Source: Hasllibacter sp963833115
GTDB lineage: Bacteria; Pseudomonadota; Alphaproteobacteria; Rhodobacterales; Rhodobacteraceae
Assembly (NCBI GenBank): GCA_963833115.1
Contig: CAWHWS010000002.1
Coordinates: forward strand, 1,674,001 to 1,738,000
Length of the DNA: 64,000 bases
Direction of reading: 5' to 3'
Shown: piece after piece, positions 25,594-34,470 of the stretch
How the letters are laid out: each line of letters begins with the position of its first letter
Position numbering within the stretch: position 1 is the first letter of the stretch
Notes under the pieces: generated by a model
Told to the model about the DNA's origin: nothing
Databases searched by the model: none
The model's input: the letters and a program-made list of their open reading frames with translations, nothing else
Position numbers and translations under genes: made by a program

Positions 25594-26540
25594 GGCGCGT
25601 CCGCCCCCCCGAGGAAGGCGGCGAGGCGGGCGGCCTCCTCCGGGCGGCGCGCCGCGTGGGCCGCGACCTCCGCCGGCGCGAGGGCGCCCAGCCAGCCCCG
25701 CGCGTGCCCCGCGAAGGCGCCGCGCACCTCGCCGCGCAGGACGTGCAGGTTCCACGCGATCACCGATTGCGCGAACCAGACGAAGGGCGGGGTGAAGAGG
25801 GCGCGGTCCGGCGCCGCGCGCAGGAGCGCCAGCACGTCGTCCAGAGGCTCGAAGAGGCACATCCGCTCGGGCCCGATGCGGCGCGTGACGTGCGGACGGG
25901 CCGGGTCGATCACGTGGAGCGCGCCGACCGCCCGGCTCGCGGCGATGCGCCCGGCGTGCAGGAACCCCGCCCAGTGCAGCAGGATGTCGTTGTGCACCGG
26001 CGTCTCGGAGCAGGCGATCCCCCGCTCGCGCAGGAAGTCGGCGCGGTAGATCTTGTTCCACGGATAGGCCGCGACGCGGGCGAGGCGCGCGGCCCGCGGG
26101 CGGGCGAGCGCGCCGTCCTCGGGCGCGGCGTCGTCCCAGAGCGCCTCGTCATGGGCGAAGCTGCCCTCGCGGTCCGCGACGCGGCTGTCGGCATGGCGGA
26201 AGATGGTGAAGTCCGCGGCCTGCGCCTCGTGGAGCGCGGCGATGCCGGGCAGGGCGCCGCGCAGCCGGTCGTCCGCGTCGAAGAAGAGGACGTCGCGCGT
26301 GACGACCGCGTCGAGGGCGCGGTTGCGCGCGGCGCCGGCGCCGCCGGGGGTGGCCGCGCGCAGCACGTCGAGGCGGATGCCCGGCAGGAGGGCCGGGTCG
26401 GGCTCGCACGGCGCCTCCGAGCCGTCGTCCGAGACGACCACCTGCGTGAAGAGGCCCATGCGCCCGACCTCCGAGAGGAGCGCGTCCAGGTCCTCGGCCG
26501 CGTCGCGCACCGGGATCGCGATCGCCAGGTCGCGCGCCAT
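25590..26540 (-). CDS. Glycosyltransferase family 2-like protein
   Basis: 316 residues from ATG 26540. AIAIPVRDAAEDLDALLSEV, VVVSDDGSEAPCEPDP and DVLFFDADDRLRGALPG correspond to the GT-A beta strands and metal-binding aspartates, so a transferase is likely. The middle, around AYPWNKIYRADFLRERGI, resembles the sister glycosyltransferase downstream (VPWRKVYRSAFLREAG), suggesting an ancient duplication. It overlaps its downstream neighbour by 4 bp and follows the upstream gene by 2 bp. Donor and acceptor unknown; an envelope saccharide is likely from the waaA context. Confidence 0.82.
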   Translation of the reverse strand: MARDLAIAIPVRDAAEDLDALLSEVGRMGLFTQVVVSDDGSEAPCEPDPALLPGIRLDVLRAATPGGAGAARNRALDAVVTRDVLFFDADDRLRGALPGIAALHEAQAADFTIFRHADSRVADREGSFAHDEALWDDAAPEDGALARPRAARLARVAAYPWNKIYRADFLRERGIACSETPVHNDILLHWAGFLHAGRIAASRAVGALHVIDPARPHVTRRIGPERMCLFEPLDDVLALLRAAPDRALFTPPFVWFAQSVIAWNLHVLRGEVRGAFAGHARGWLGALAPAEVAAHAARRPEEAARLAAFLGGADAP

Positions 26541-26542
26541 CC

Positions 26543-27079
26543 TCAGACGATGGCGAGGCGCAGGTCGAGCAGGCGGAACTCGAACCGGGGCGCGTCGAAG
26601 AAGAGGAGGAGCTCGCGCTCGCACGCGCCGGCCGGCACGTCCGTCGCGGCCGAGAGGTCGATCGCGTCGAGATGGGTGCTCGGCTGGGTCACGGCGACGA
26701 TGCGCTTGGGGAAGAACGTGTCCACGAAGCCGCCATCCGGATGGGAGCGCAGGCAGGCGCGCAGCGTGATCGTGCGCGCCGCCGACATGCGCGCGACGAG
26801 GACGACCGCCCCCGCGCCCTCCAGTGCCTGCGGCCCGATGCGCAGGACCGCCGAGACCCAGCGCGGGTCCGCGCCCGCCGTCTCGAGGGTGAGGGCGAAC
26901 ATCTCGCCGCGCACGCTCTCGATCGTGCCGGAGGCCACCGCCGCGGGGTCGATGTCGAGGGCCGCACCGGTCAGGATCGTGGTGGCGTTGCCGACCGGGA
27001 GGGTGCGCCTGAGCGCCCGCAGGCGGGCCAGCGTGGCGCCGATATCGGCGTCGGCGCCGAGCCTGAGGTTGTTCCACAT
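26543..27079 (-). CDS. Conserved hypothetical protein at the head of the waaA cluster
   Basis: 178 residues starting MWNNLRLGADADIGATLARL. The second half (ACLRSHPDGGFVDTFFPKRI, then RFEFRLLDLRLAIV) is beta-rich. No domain is recognised. It is the first gene of the tight minus-strand run leading to waaA, separated from the next by 2 bp, so a role in the same envelope sugar pathway is a reasonable guess only. The tRNA-Cys lies 44 bp upstream. Confidence 0.7.
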   Translation of the reverse strand: MWNNLRLGADADIGATLARLRALRRTLPVGNATTILTGAALDIDPAAVASGTIESVRGEMFALTLETAGADPRWVSAVLRIGPQALEGAGAVVLVARMSAARTITLRACLRSHPDGGFVDTFFPKRIVAVTQPSTHLDAIDLSAATDVPAGACERELLLFFDAPRFEFRLLDLRLAIV

Positions 27080-27123
27080 CGGCCGCGGCCCCCGGGTCCC
27101 GGGCCCCGAGCGGCCGCGCGGGG

Positions 27124-27197
27124 TGGAGGCGAGTACCGGAATCGAACCGGTGTGCACGGATTTGCAATCCGCTGCGTAACCACTCCGCCAACTCGCC
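27124..27197 (-). tRNA. tRNA-Cys (GCA)
   Basis: A complete cloverleaf on the minus strand: acceptor GGCGAGT paired with ACTCGCC, a D arm, an anticodon arm with loop TTGCAAA (anticodon GCA, cysteine), the T arm with GGTTCGATTCC, a discriminator T and an encoded CCA (plus-strand TGG at 27124-27126). 74 nt including CCA, without a long variable arm, as expected for Cys. Confidence 0.97.
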
Positions 27198-27328
27198 GGC
27201 CGGGATGGCGCGGGGATACGGCTCGCCGCCGGGCCGCGCAAGGCCCGGGGCCGCATTGCGGGACGCGCCGCCGCATGGCAGAGGACGGGGCGGCGGGCGA
27301 TGACGGGCCCCCGGCCGAAGGGATGCCA

Positions 27329-27985
27329 ATGACCGATTTCGCCGCCCTGCGCCGCAACATGGTCGACACGCAGGTCCGTCCCTCGGACGTGACCGAGTTC
27401 CCCATCATCGACGCCCTGCTGCGCGTGCCGCGCGAGCGCTTCGTGCCGCCCGGCCTGCAGGGCGCGGCCTATCTCGGGGAGAACCTGCCCTTGGGCGGCG
27501 GCCGCGTGATGCTCGAGCCGCGCACGCTGGCCAAGATGCTCGACGCGCTCGACCTCGCGCCGGAGGACCTCGTGCTCCTGGTCGGCTCCGGATCCGGCTA
27601 TTCGGCCGCGGTCCTGGCGCGGCTCGTCGCGGCCGTCGTCGCCCTCGAGGAGGACGAGGCCCTGGCCGCCGAGGCCGAGACCGCCCTGGCCGAGAGCGGC
27701 GCCGACACGGTGATCGCGGAGCGCGGCCCCCTGACGGAGGGGGCGCCGCGGCACGGGCCCTATGACGCGATGCTGATCGAGGGCGGGATCGAGACGCTGC
27801 CGGACGCGCTCGCCGCGCAGGTCCGCCCGGGCGGGCGCATCGCGGCCCTCTTCATGTCCGGCGAGCACGGCGAGGTCCGCCTCGGCCGCGTGGCGGCGAA
27901 CGGGCATGTCGGCTGGCGCCCGATCTTCAACGCCGGGGCGCCGGTGCTGGGCGGCTTCGCAACGGTGCCGGCATTCCGGCTGTGA
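27329..27985 (+). CDS. Protein-L-isoaspartate O-methyltransferase-like protein
   Basis: 218 residues from ATG 27329 with AAGGGA upstream. NMVDTQVRPSDVT near the start and RERFVPPGLQGAAYLGENLPL are typical of the Rhodobacterales PCM-like group, and VLLVGSGSGYSAAVLARL is the SAM-binding glycine loop (canonical PCM has GxGSGY). The family repairs isoaspartyl residues using S-adenosylmethionine, but the short TolC-linked subgroup has not, to my knowledge, been tested. It lies immediately upstream of the TolC gene. Confidence 0.85.
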   Translation: MTDFAALRRNMVDTQVRPSDVTEFPIIDALLRVPRERFVPPGLQGAAYLGENLPLGGGRVMLEPRTLAKMLDALDLAPEDLVLLVGSGSGYSAAVLARLVAAVVALEEDEALAAEAETALAESGADTVIAERGPLTEGAPRHGPYDAMLIEGGIETLPDALAAQVRPGGRIAALFMSGEHGEVRLGRVAANGHVGWRPIFNAGAPVLGGFATVPAFRL

Positions 27986-27989
27986 CGCC

Positions 27990-28003
27990 GAACCGAACGG
28001 TTC
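27990..28003. promoter_or_regulatory. Perfect palindrome upstream of tolC
   Basis: GAACCGAACGGTTC, two perfect 6-bp arms around AA, starts 5 bp after the PCM-like stop and 77 bp before the tolC start. It could be an operator for the efflux gene or part of a weak terminator; no T-run follows. Confidence 0.3.
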
Positions 28004-28080
28004 ACATTCCCGCCGCGATGGGTCACGTAGACGGGGAGCGAGGGAGCGGACGGACGTCCGCGCGGCAAGGGGACCGCCAG

Positions 28081-29475
28081 ATGCGCCATGGACGTCGATA
28101 TGCCGCGCGGCTGCGCGCCGCCTTCGCCGCGGCGGCCTTCGCCCTCGGCGCCGCGCCCGCCGCGGGCGAGACCCTGACCGACGCCCTGATCTCGGCCTAC
28201 CGGACCTCGGGCCTGCTGGACCAGAACCGCGCCCTGCTGCGCGCCGCGGACGAGGACGTGGCCCAGGCGGTCGCCGCCCTCTACCCGGTCCTCAACTGGC
28301 AGATCTCCTCCGACTACACGGAGCCCGCGAACGACACCCTGACGACCTCGCTCGGGCTCACCGCGCAGCTCACGCTCTGGGACGGCGGCGCGAACCGCCT
28401 CGCCATCGACGCCGCCAAGGAGAACGTGCTCGCGCTTCGCGAGGGGCTCGTCGTCGCCGAGCAGAACGTGCTCCTCGACGCGGTGAGCGCCTACATGAAC
28501 GTGCTCAACGCGCGCGGCATCGTCAGCCTGCGCGAGAGCAACGTGCGCCTCATCGGCCGCGAGCTGAGCGCGGCGCGCGACCGGTTCGAGGTCGGGGAGA
28601 TCACCCGCACGGACGTGAGCCTCGCCGAGGCGCGCCTCGCGCTCGGGCGCAGCCAGCTCGCCAGCGCCGAGGGGGACCTCGCCATCGCGCGCGAGGAGTA
28701 CAACCGCGCCATCGGCCGTTTCCCGGGCGATCTGCGCCAGCCGGACGATCCGCCCCTGCCGGCCGTCACCGTGGAGGAGGCCAGGGCCCGCGCCGTGCGC
28801 GCCCACCCCTCCATCCGCCGGGCCCAGCGGGAGGTCACGGTCGCGCAGATCAACGCGGCGCGGGCCGACGCCTCGCGCAACCCCGTGCTCAATCTCGGCG
28901 CCGGCCTCTCGGCCACCGTCGACGACCTGCCCCCGGGCGTGGACGAGCGCACGCGCCGGAACCTCAGCCTCACCTTCGGCGGCCCGGTCTACCAGGCGGG
29001 GCGCATCGACAGCCTGGTGCGCCAGGCCGTCGCGCAGTCCGAGGCGACGCGCGCGGGCCTCCTGCTGACGACCGAGCAGATCGCGCAGCGGGCGGGCAAC
29101 GCGTTCGCCAACCTCCTCGTCTCGCGCGCCGTGCTCGAGAGCTCGCGCCGGCAGGTCGTCGCGCAGCAGCAGGCCTTCGAGGGCACGCGAGAGGAGGCGA
29201 CCCTGGGCGCGCGCACCACGCTCGACGTGCTCGACGCCGAGCAGGACCTCCTGGACGCGCGCACCACCGTCGTGACCGCGATCACGCAGCAGTTCGTGGC
29301 GCAATACGCCCTCCTGGCGGCGCAGGGCCTGTTGACGGTGGACTATCTCCGGCTCGGCATCCCGACCTACGATCCGGCCGCCTATTACGACGCGGTGAAG
29401 GACGCTCCGGTCTACGTCTCGCCGCAGGGCCAGGCGCTCGACCGCGTCATCAAGAGCCTCAACCTCGACCGATAG
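28081..29475 (+). CDS. TolC family outer-membrane efflux protein
   Basis: Trimeric outer-membrane channel subunit for type I secretion and drug efflux. 464 residues from ATG 28081 with AAGGGGA upstream. Signal peptide about 1-27 (ending APAAGE), then the tandem OEP repeats: LTDALISAYRTSGLLDQNRAL, GLTAQLTLWDGGANRLAIDAAKENV, DRFEVGEITRTDVSLAEARLA and GARTTLDVLDAEQDLLDAR, which are diagnostic TolC helix motifs. It could export the RTX protein at 10.3-11.4 kb together with an unseen ABC exporter and adaptor. That pairing is inference. Confidence 0.94.
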   Translation: MRHGRRYAARLRAAFAAAAFALGAAPAAGETLTDALISAYRTSGLLDQNRALLRAADEDVAQAVAALYPVLNWQISSDYTEPANDTLTTSLGLTAQLTLWDGGANRLAIDAAKENVLALREGLVVAEQNVLLDAVSAYMNVLNARGIVSLRESNVRLIGRELSAARDRFEVGEITRTDVSLAEARLALGRSQLASAEGDLAIAREEYNRAIGRFPGDLRQPDDPPLPAVTVEEARARAVRAHPSIRRAQREVTVAQINAARADASRNPVLNLGAGLSATVDDLPPGVDERTRRNLSLTFGGPVYQAGRIDSLVRQAVAQSEATRAGLLLTTEQIAQRAGNAFANLLVSRAVLESSRRQVVAQQQAFEGTREEATLGARTTLDVLDAEQDLLDARTTVVTAITQQFVAQYALLAAQGLLTVDYLRLGIPTYDPAAYYDAVKDAPVYVSPQGQALDRVIKSLNLDR

Positions 29476-29485
29476 GAGCGCGGCG

Positions 29486-29885
29486 ATGAACGAGCGCGAT
29501 GCCGGGATCCGATCCGCCGTGCGGCGCCTCGCGGCCGAGGAGGCGCTGGGCGAGGAGGCGCCCTATCTCCTGACGGAGGGGCAGAGGGTGGCAGGCGCCT
29601 CGCGGCCCGTTCCGCAGGTGGACGAGGCCGAGCTCGCCCGGCGGCGCGAGGCGGTGCTGGCCTTCCGGCCGGCGGGCGCGTCGCCCAGGCCCGGCGTGCC
29701 GCAACCGGAGCCGGAGATTCCGGCAGGGCCCCGAGCTGCGCGGTATGGTTGCGGAGATCGTCCGAGAGGAGCTGCGCGGCGCGCTCGGCGAGCGCATCAC
29801 CCGCAACGTGCGGCGCATGGTCCGGCAGGAGATCGAGACCGAGCTCGCCGCCCGCGCCCTGGAGCGCCCGGCGGACGAGGCCTAG
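29486..29885 (+). pseudogene. Small conserved gene after tolC with a one-base insertion
   Basis: The N-terminal part from ATG 29486 (MNERDAGIRSAVRRLAAEEA, then PYLLTEGQRVAGAS) and the C-terminal part (ELRGMVAEIVREELRGALGE, then RITRNVRRMVRQEIETELAA, stop at 29883-29885) lie in different frames. Dropping one C from the run at about 29,729-29,732 joins them into a protein of about 132 residues. From memory, Rhodobacterales carry a protein of this form (a conserved N-terminal IRRL segment, a variable middle, an amphipathic C-terminal helix) after tolC. Function unknown; a sequencing error is possible. Confidence 0.65.
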
Positions 29886-29930
29886 CCCGCCCGGCGAGCC
29901 GGAGGACTAGCCCGCCCGCCGGGCCGCGCG

Positions 29931-30251
29931 TCAGGCCGCCTCGGCCTGGGCGGCGGCGTTGCGGCGCTCGCTCTCCTCGCGCGACAGCGCGACGGAGGTG
30001 CGCACGCCGCGGCCGACGAAGTCCATCAGCCCGCCGACGACGCGCTCGTTGGGATCGATCCCGGCGCAGGAGAGCACCTCGCGGCCGTCGCGCGAGCGCG
30101 CCCAGCGGGCGATCTGATCGGGTCCGTTGCCGTATTTCTTGTCGTCCGCGATGGCGTCATCGAGCGCCGCCAGCACCACGGCGGCGAAGAGCTTCCGCGC
30201 CCTGTTGCCCTGCTCGTGATTGTATGCGGTACCATCGACGAGATCGGCCAT
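29931..30251 (-). CDS. Conserved short Rhodobacteraceae protein (DUF6280-like)
   Basis: 106 residues from ATG 30251, chosen for GGAGAA 7 bp upstream over a long unsupported extension. The sequence (ADLVDGTAYNHEQGNRARKL, DDAIADDKKYGNGPDQIARW, VLSCAGIDPNERVVGGLMDF) matches, from memory, a highly conserved family found in this order, tentatively DUF6280. The single Cys lies in a conserved SCAGIDP segment. The role is unknown. It is divergent from efp. Confidence 0.75.
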   Translation of the reverse strand: MADLVDGTAYNHEQGNRARKLFAAVVLAALDDAIADDKKYGNGPDQIARWARSRDGREVLSCAGIDPNERVVGGLMDFVGRGVRTSVALSREESERRNAAAQAEAA

Positions 30252-30538
30252 AGGTGGTTCTCCGTTGCTGTTCCTGCGGCGACCCCGAAGGCCGCGCCGT
30301 ATGTTTCCGCCGGTGCGACGCCGTGCGCTGGCCCGTGGACGGGCCGGGGCGTGCTTGCCGGGCTGCGTCGCTCTACATGTCACATCGGTGACGCTTCTGC
30401 TATGCCGCAGATGCATACCTCCTATGCGAACTGGCCCCGGCCCGCCGGGGTTCCCTCAACCGGTGGCGGTTGCCCGGGCTGGGGGCGCGGGATATAGCCC
30501 CGCCACCTTCTCCAAATCCTGCCTGGCGGTGCTCGTGA

Positions 30539-31102
30539 ATGCCCAAGATCAACGGTAACGAGATACGGCCCGGCAACGTGCTCGAGCATCAGGGCGGCCT
30601 CTGGTCCGCGGTGAAGGTCGATCACGTGAAGCCCGGCAAGGGCGGCGCCTTCGCCCAGGTGGAGATGCGAAACCTGCGCAACGGCTCGAAGCTCAACGAG
30701 CGCTTCCGGTCCGCCGACAAGGTCGAGCGCGTGCGCCTGGAGCAGAAGGACCAGCAATTCCTCTACGAATCCGACGGGATGCTGGTGTTCATGGATCAGG
30801 AGAGCTTCGAGCAGATCGAGATCCCGGCCGAGATCCTGGGCGAACGCCGGCCCTTCCTCCAGGACGGGATGGTGATCCAGGTCGAGTATCACGAGGCCGA
30901 GGCCCTGAGCGCGCAGCTCCCGCAGAAGGTCACCTGCGAGATCGTCGAGACCGAGCCCGTGGTGAAGGGTCAGACCGCCGCCAACAGCTTCAAGCCGGCG
31001 CTCCTCGACAACGGCGTGCGCATCAGCGTGCCGCCCTTCGTGGGGCAGGGCGAGCGGGTGGTCGTGAACACCGAGACGATGGAATATTCCGAGCGGGCAT
31101 GA
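30539..31102 (+). CDS. efp: Elongation factor P
   Basis: Relieves ribosome stalling at polyproline stretches by binding between the P and E sites. 187 residues, the standard length, with the KOW-like domain I and two OB domains. K34 in KPGKGGAFAQV is the conserved loop residue that carries beta-lysyl modification in E. coli; the modifying enzyme EpmA is not in the window. The C-terminus FVGQGERVVVNTETMEYSERA is typical. Confidence 0.97.
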   Translation: MPKINGNEIRPGNVLEHQGGLWSAVKVDHVKPGKGGAFAQVEMRNLRNGSKLNERFRSADKVERVRLEQKDQQFLYESDGMLVFMDQESFEQIEIPAEILGERRPFLQDGMVIQVEYHEAEALSAQLPQKVTCEIVETEPVVKGQTAANSFKPALLDNGVRISVPPFVGQGERVVVNTETMEYSERA

Positions 31103-31112
31103 CGTCGCGTCG

Positions 31113-31856
31113 TCATCCGGGCTCGGCCGTCACCCCGGCCGGTCCGGCCGTCATTCCCGGCCCCACGCGGTCGAATCGCAGGTAGGCGAGGGCCCGGTCG
31201 CCGGCCCGGGTCCGCAGCGTGCCGACCGCCTTGCCGTCCCGCTCGATCGCGGCGCCGGGCTCGGCCGGACCGGCCACCCCGACGCGCGCGAGGCCTTTGC
31301 GCAGGGCGGTCTTGTGCTTCATCCGGGCGGTGACCTCCTGCCCGACATAGCAGCCTTTGCGGAAGTCCACGCCGCGCAGGCGCTCGAAGCCCATCTCGAG
31401 TACGTAGCTCTCCTCGGGGATGAGCTCGATCCCCGTCGCCGGCACGGCGTGCTCGACGCGCAGCGCATCCGGCAGGTCCGGCCCGGCGGCGGCCCCGTAG
31501 AGGCGCCATCCGAGCGCCGCGGCGCGCGGGTCGGGAAAGGCGCCCTCCGGCGCGTCGCCCTGGCCGGTCCGGACCGCCACGTCCGTGGGCGCGATGCCGA
31601 CGTCGCGGCGCAGGCGGTACATGGCGAGGCGCCGCGCCAGGCCCTCGGCCGCGGGCGTCGCCACGTCGAGCCAGATCGCGTCCGCCGCGGGGACCATCAG
31701 GAAGTCCACGAGGTACTTGCCCTGCGCGTTCAGGAGCGCGGCGTATACCGGCCCCCGCTCCAGGCCGCCCACGTCGTTGGTCACCAGGTCCTGGAGGAAG
31801 GTCACCCGGTCGGCGCCGGTGACGGCGAGGACGATGCGCGCTGGCGTGTCGGTCAT
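31113..31856 (-). CDS. ygfZ: YgfZ/IbaG-type folate-binding protein
   Basis: Tetrahydrofolate-dependent factor that supports assembly and repair of some Fe-S enzymes such as MiaB. 247 residues from ATG 31856. The family signature RKGCYVGQEVTARM, with its invariant Cys, is at about residues 160-173. ITGADRVTFLQDLVTNDV-like sequence at the N-terminus and LLNAQGKYLVDF follow the GcvT-like fold. It converges with efp, with only 10 bp between stops. Confidence 0.92.
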   Translation of the reverse strand: MTDTPARIVLAVTGADRVTFLQDLVTNDVGGLERGPVYAALLNAQGKYLVDFLMVPAADAIWLDVATPAAEGLARRLAMYRLRRDVGIAPTDVAVRTGQGDAPEGAFPDPRAAALGWRLYGAAAGPDLPDALRVEHAVPATGIELIPEESYVLEMGFERLRGVDFRKGCYVGQEVTARMKHKTALRKGLARVGVAGPAEPGAAIERDGKAVGTLRTRAGDRALAYLRFDRVGPGMTAGPAGVTAEPG

Positions 31857-31920
31857 GCTCTGCCCTCCTACGGCGCCGCCCGATATAGGCGTCCAGGCGG
31901 CCCAGCGACAGGAGGGTGCG

Positions 31921-32595
31921 ATGGCGCGCGCGCCGATATCGGTGGTGATCCCCACGCTGGACGCCGAAGGGGCGCTGGGCTCGCTCCTGGCGGATCTCGT
32001 GGCGGGCGCGGACCTCCTGCGCGAGGTGATCGTCTCGGATGGCGGCTCGGCGGACGGGACCGTGGCGGCGGCCCTGGGGGCCGGCGCTGACGTGGTGGAG
32101 GGCGCGGCCGGCCGGGGGGGGCAGATCGCGCGCGGCTGCGCGGCCGCGGCGGGCGATTGGATCTGGGTGCTCCATGCCGATACCGGGCTGCCCCCGGGCT
32201 GGTCGGAGGCGGCGGCCGCGCATCTGTGGCGGGGCGGCGCGGGCTGGGCGCGCTTGGCCTTCCGGTCGGACGCCCCGGCGGCGCGGCGCGTGGCCGCCTG
32301 GGCGAACTGGCGCGCGCGGCGCCTCGGCCTGCCCTATGGCGACCAGGGGCTGCTCCTGCCGCGCGCGATGCTGGCGGAGGCGGGCGGCTTCGAGGACGTG
32401 CCCCTCATGGAGGACGTGCGCCTCGCGCGGCGCCTGCGCGGACGGCTGCGGGAGATGGACCTCACGGTGACCACCTCGGCAGAGCGCTACGAGCGGGAAG
32501 GGTGGACCCGCCGGGGCGCGCGGAACCTGTCGCTGATGGCGCGGCACGCGGCCGGCGCCTCGCCCGAGGACCTCGCGGCGCGCTATCGCCGCTAG
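31921..32595 (+). CDS. Family 2 glycosyltransferase (TIGR04283 type)
   Basis: 224 residues from ATG 31921, preceded by a perfect AGGAGG. SVVIPTLDAEGALGSLLADL, VIVSDGGSADGTVAAAL, AGRGGQIARGCAAAAGDWIW and LHADTGLPPGW reproduce the TIGR04283 signature. That family is often linked to arsenosugar biosynthesis, but no arsenic genes are present here. The stop overlaps the convergent ABC exporter by 4 bp. Substrate uncertain. Confidence 0.88.
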   Translation: MARAPISVVIPTLDAEGALGSLLADLVAGADLLREVIVSDGGSADGTVAAALGAGADVVEGAAGRGGQIARGCAAAAGDWIWVLHADTGLPPGWSEAAAAHLWRGGAGWARLAFRSDAPAARRVAAWANWRARRLGLPYGDQGLLLPRAMLAEAGGFEDVPLMEDVRLARRLRGRLREMDLTVTTSAERYEREGWTRRGARNLSLMARHAAGASPEDLAARYRR

Positions 32596-34340
32596 GCCGC
32601 GTGCAGCGCCGAATAGGCGCCGCCCAGAGCCAGCAGCTCCTCGTGGCGGCCGGCCTCCACCACGCGCCCCTCGTGCAGGACCACGATCCGGTCGGCGCCG
32701 CGGATGGTGGAGAGCCGATGCGCGATCACCAGGGTCGTGCGCCCTTCCGACGCCCGCTCGAGCGCGGCCTGCACCAACGCCTCCGAGCGGGTGTCGAGCG
32801 CGCTCGTCGCCTCGTCCAGCAGGAGCACCGGCGCGTCCTTGAGGATCGCGCGCGCGATCGCGACGCGCTGGCGCTGCCCGCCGGAGAGGTTGGCCCCCCG
32901 GGGGCCCACCGGCGTCTCGAGGCCGAGCGGCAGGCGGACGAGGAACTCGGTCACCGCCGCGGCCTCCAGCGCGGCGGCCAGGGCGCCCTCGTCCACCTCG
33001 CGGCCGAGGGTCACGTTCTCGCGCAGGGTCTCGTCGAAGAGGAGGGCCTCCTGGCTCACGGCGCCGATCGCGGCGCGCAGGGCCGGCACGTCCACCTCCT
33101 CGACCGGCACGCCGGCGATGGTCACGCGCCCCGAAGAGGGCAGGGCGAGCCGCGTGAGCACGTCGAACAGCGTCGACTTGCCGGCCCCCGACGCGCCCAC
33201 CAGCGCGGTCGTGCGCCCGGCCGGGGCGGTGAACGTCGCCCCCCGCAGGACCGGCAGCGCGCCATAGGAGAGGTGCACGTCCTCGAACGCGATCTCCGGC
33301 GCGCCGGGGGGCAGGGGGCGGGGCGCGGCGGGCGGTTTGATCCGCGGGCGCTCGTCCATCATCCGGTAGACCCGCTCGAGCGAGGCGGCTGCCGTCTGCA
33401 CCGCGCCGGCCACGCCGCCGAGCTTGCGCAGCGGCTGGAAGGCCAGCGCCATCGCGGTGAAGAAGGCCATGAACTGGCCCAGCGACTTCTCGCCCGAGGC
33501 GACCTCGGCCCCGCCGAAGGCCAGGACGAGGACGAAGCCGATCCCGGTGATCACGTCGATCAGTGCCGGCAGCATCGCGGTCGAGCCCGAGAGCCGGATC
33601 TGCCCGTCGACGATGCGGGCCACGGTGCGGCGGAAGCGCGCGAGCTGATAGGCCTCCATCGCGTTGAGGCGGATCGGGCGCAGGCCGTGGAAGATCTCGT
33701 CCAGCCGGGTCGAGCGGTCGCCGGCGATCATCCGCATCCGCCGCGACTTGCGTCGGATGTAGCGCTGCAGGACGATCGCCGGCAGCAGGAGGAGCGGCAC
33801 CCCCGCGAGCGCCAGGCCCGCCCAGAGCGGGTCGATCGCGATGGCGACCACCATCAGCGAGACGAGCGCGATCACGTCGCGGAAGACCGAGGTGATCATC
33901 GTCCGCCAGACCTGTTGCAGGACGGTGGTGTCGCCCTGCACCCGCTCCATCAGGGCGCCGGGGTTGGTGCGCGAGAGGTACGCCCCGTCCAGCGTCATCA
34001 GATGCGCCAGCAGGTCGCCCTGCATCGCGGTCGTGCTCGTCTGCGAGACGCGGGTGAGCAGGAGCTTGGACACCACCGAGGAGACCGCGCGCAGCAGGAA
34101 CAGGCCCATGATCGCGCCCCCGACCCAGGGGATCGCGGAGGTCTGCCCGGCGACGAAGACGCGGTCGAAGAGCGGCTGGAGCATCCAGCTCACCGCGCCG
34201 AGGGCGCCGCCCTCCAGCACCATGAAGAGCGCGGCCACGGCCAGGAGCGGCAGGTGCGGGCGCAGGTAGCCGCGGAACAGCCGGGCGAAGAGCGGGCCGG
34301 TGCGGTAGCGCGGATCGGGGGCGGTCTCGGCGGTGGTCAT
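32592..34340 (-). CDS. MsbA-like ABC exporter (fused permease-ATPase)
   Basis: 582 residues from ATG 34340. Six transmembrane helices lie in the first 320 residues, then an ATP-binding domain with Walker A GASGAGKST, signature LSGGQRQRVAIARAIL, Walker B VLLLDEATSALD and switch His in VIAHRLSTI. Size and layout match lipid-A flippase MsbA and general multidrug exporters; the two cannot be separated by eye. A lipid-flippase role would fit with waaA elsewhere in the window. Confidence 0.93.
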   Translation of the reverse strand: MTTAETAPDPRYRTGPLFARLFRGYLRPHLPLLAVAALFMVLEGGALGAVSWMLQPLFDRVFVAGQTSAIPWVGGAIMGLFLLRAVSSVVSKLLLTRVSQTSTTAMQGDLLAHLMTLDGAYLSRTNPGALMERVQGDTTVLQQVWRTMITSVFRDVIALVSLMVVAIAIDPLWAGLALAGVPLLLLPAIVLQRYIRRKSRRMRMIAGDRSTRLDEIFHGLRPIRLNAMEAYQLARFRRTVARIVDGQIRLSGSTAMLPALIDVITGIGFVLVLAFGGAEVASGEKSLGQFMAFFTAMALAFQPLRKLGGVAGAVQTAAASLERVYRMMDERPRIKPPAAPRPLPPGAPEIAFEDVHLSYGALPVLRGATFTAPAGRTTALVGASGAGKSTLFDVLTRLALPSSGRVTIAGVPVEEVDVPALRAAIGAVSQEALLFDETLRENVTLGREVDEGALAAALEAAAVTEFLVRLPLGLETPVGPRGANLSGGQRQRVAIARAILKDAPVLLLDEATSALDTRSEALVQAALERASEGRTTLVIAHRLSTIRGADRIVVLHEGRVVEAGRHEELLALGGAYSALHAA

Positions 34341-34470
34341 GCGCGGCGTCCCGGACCGCCCAATCGCGGCGCCCCCGGGTAGCGCGGCACCCGCCGCCGG
34401 GCAAGGCGGGGCTGGACCGGCCCCCGCGCCGGCGCTAGGCCCGCGCGGCCCGACCATGGAGATTGGCCCG

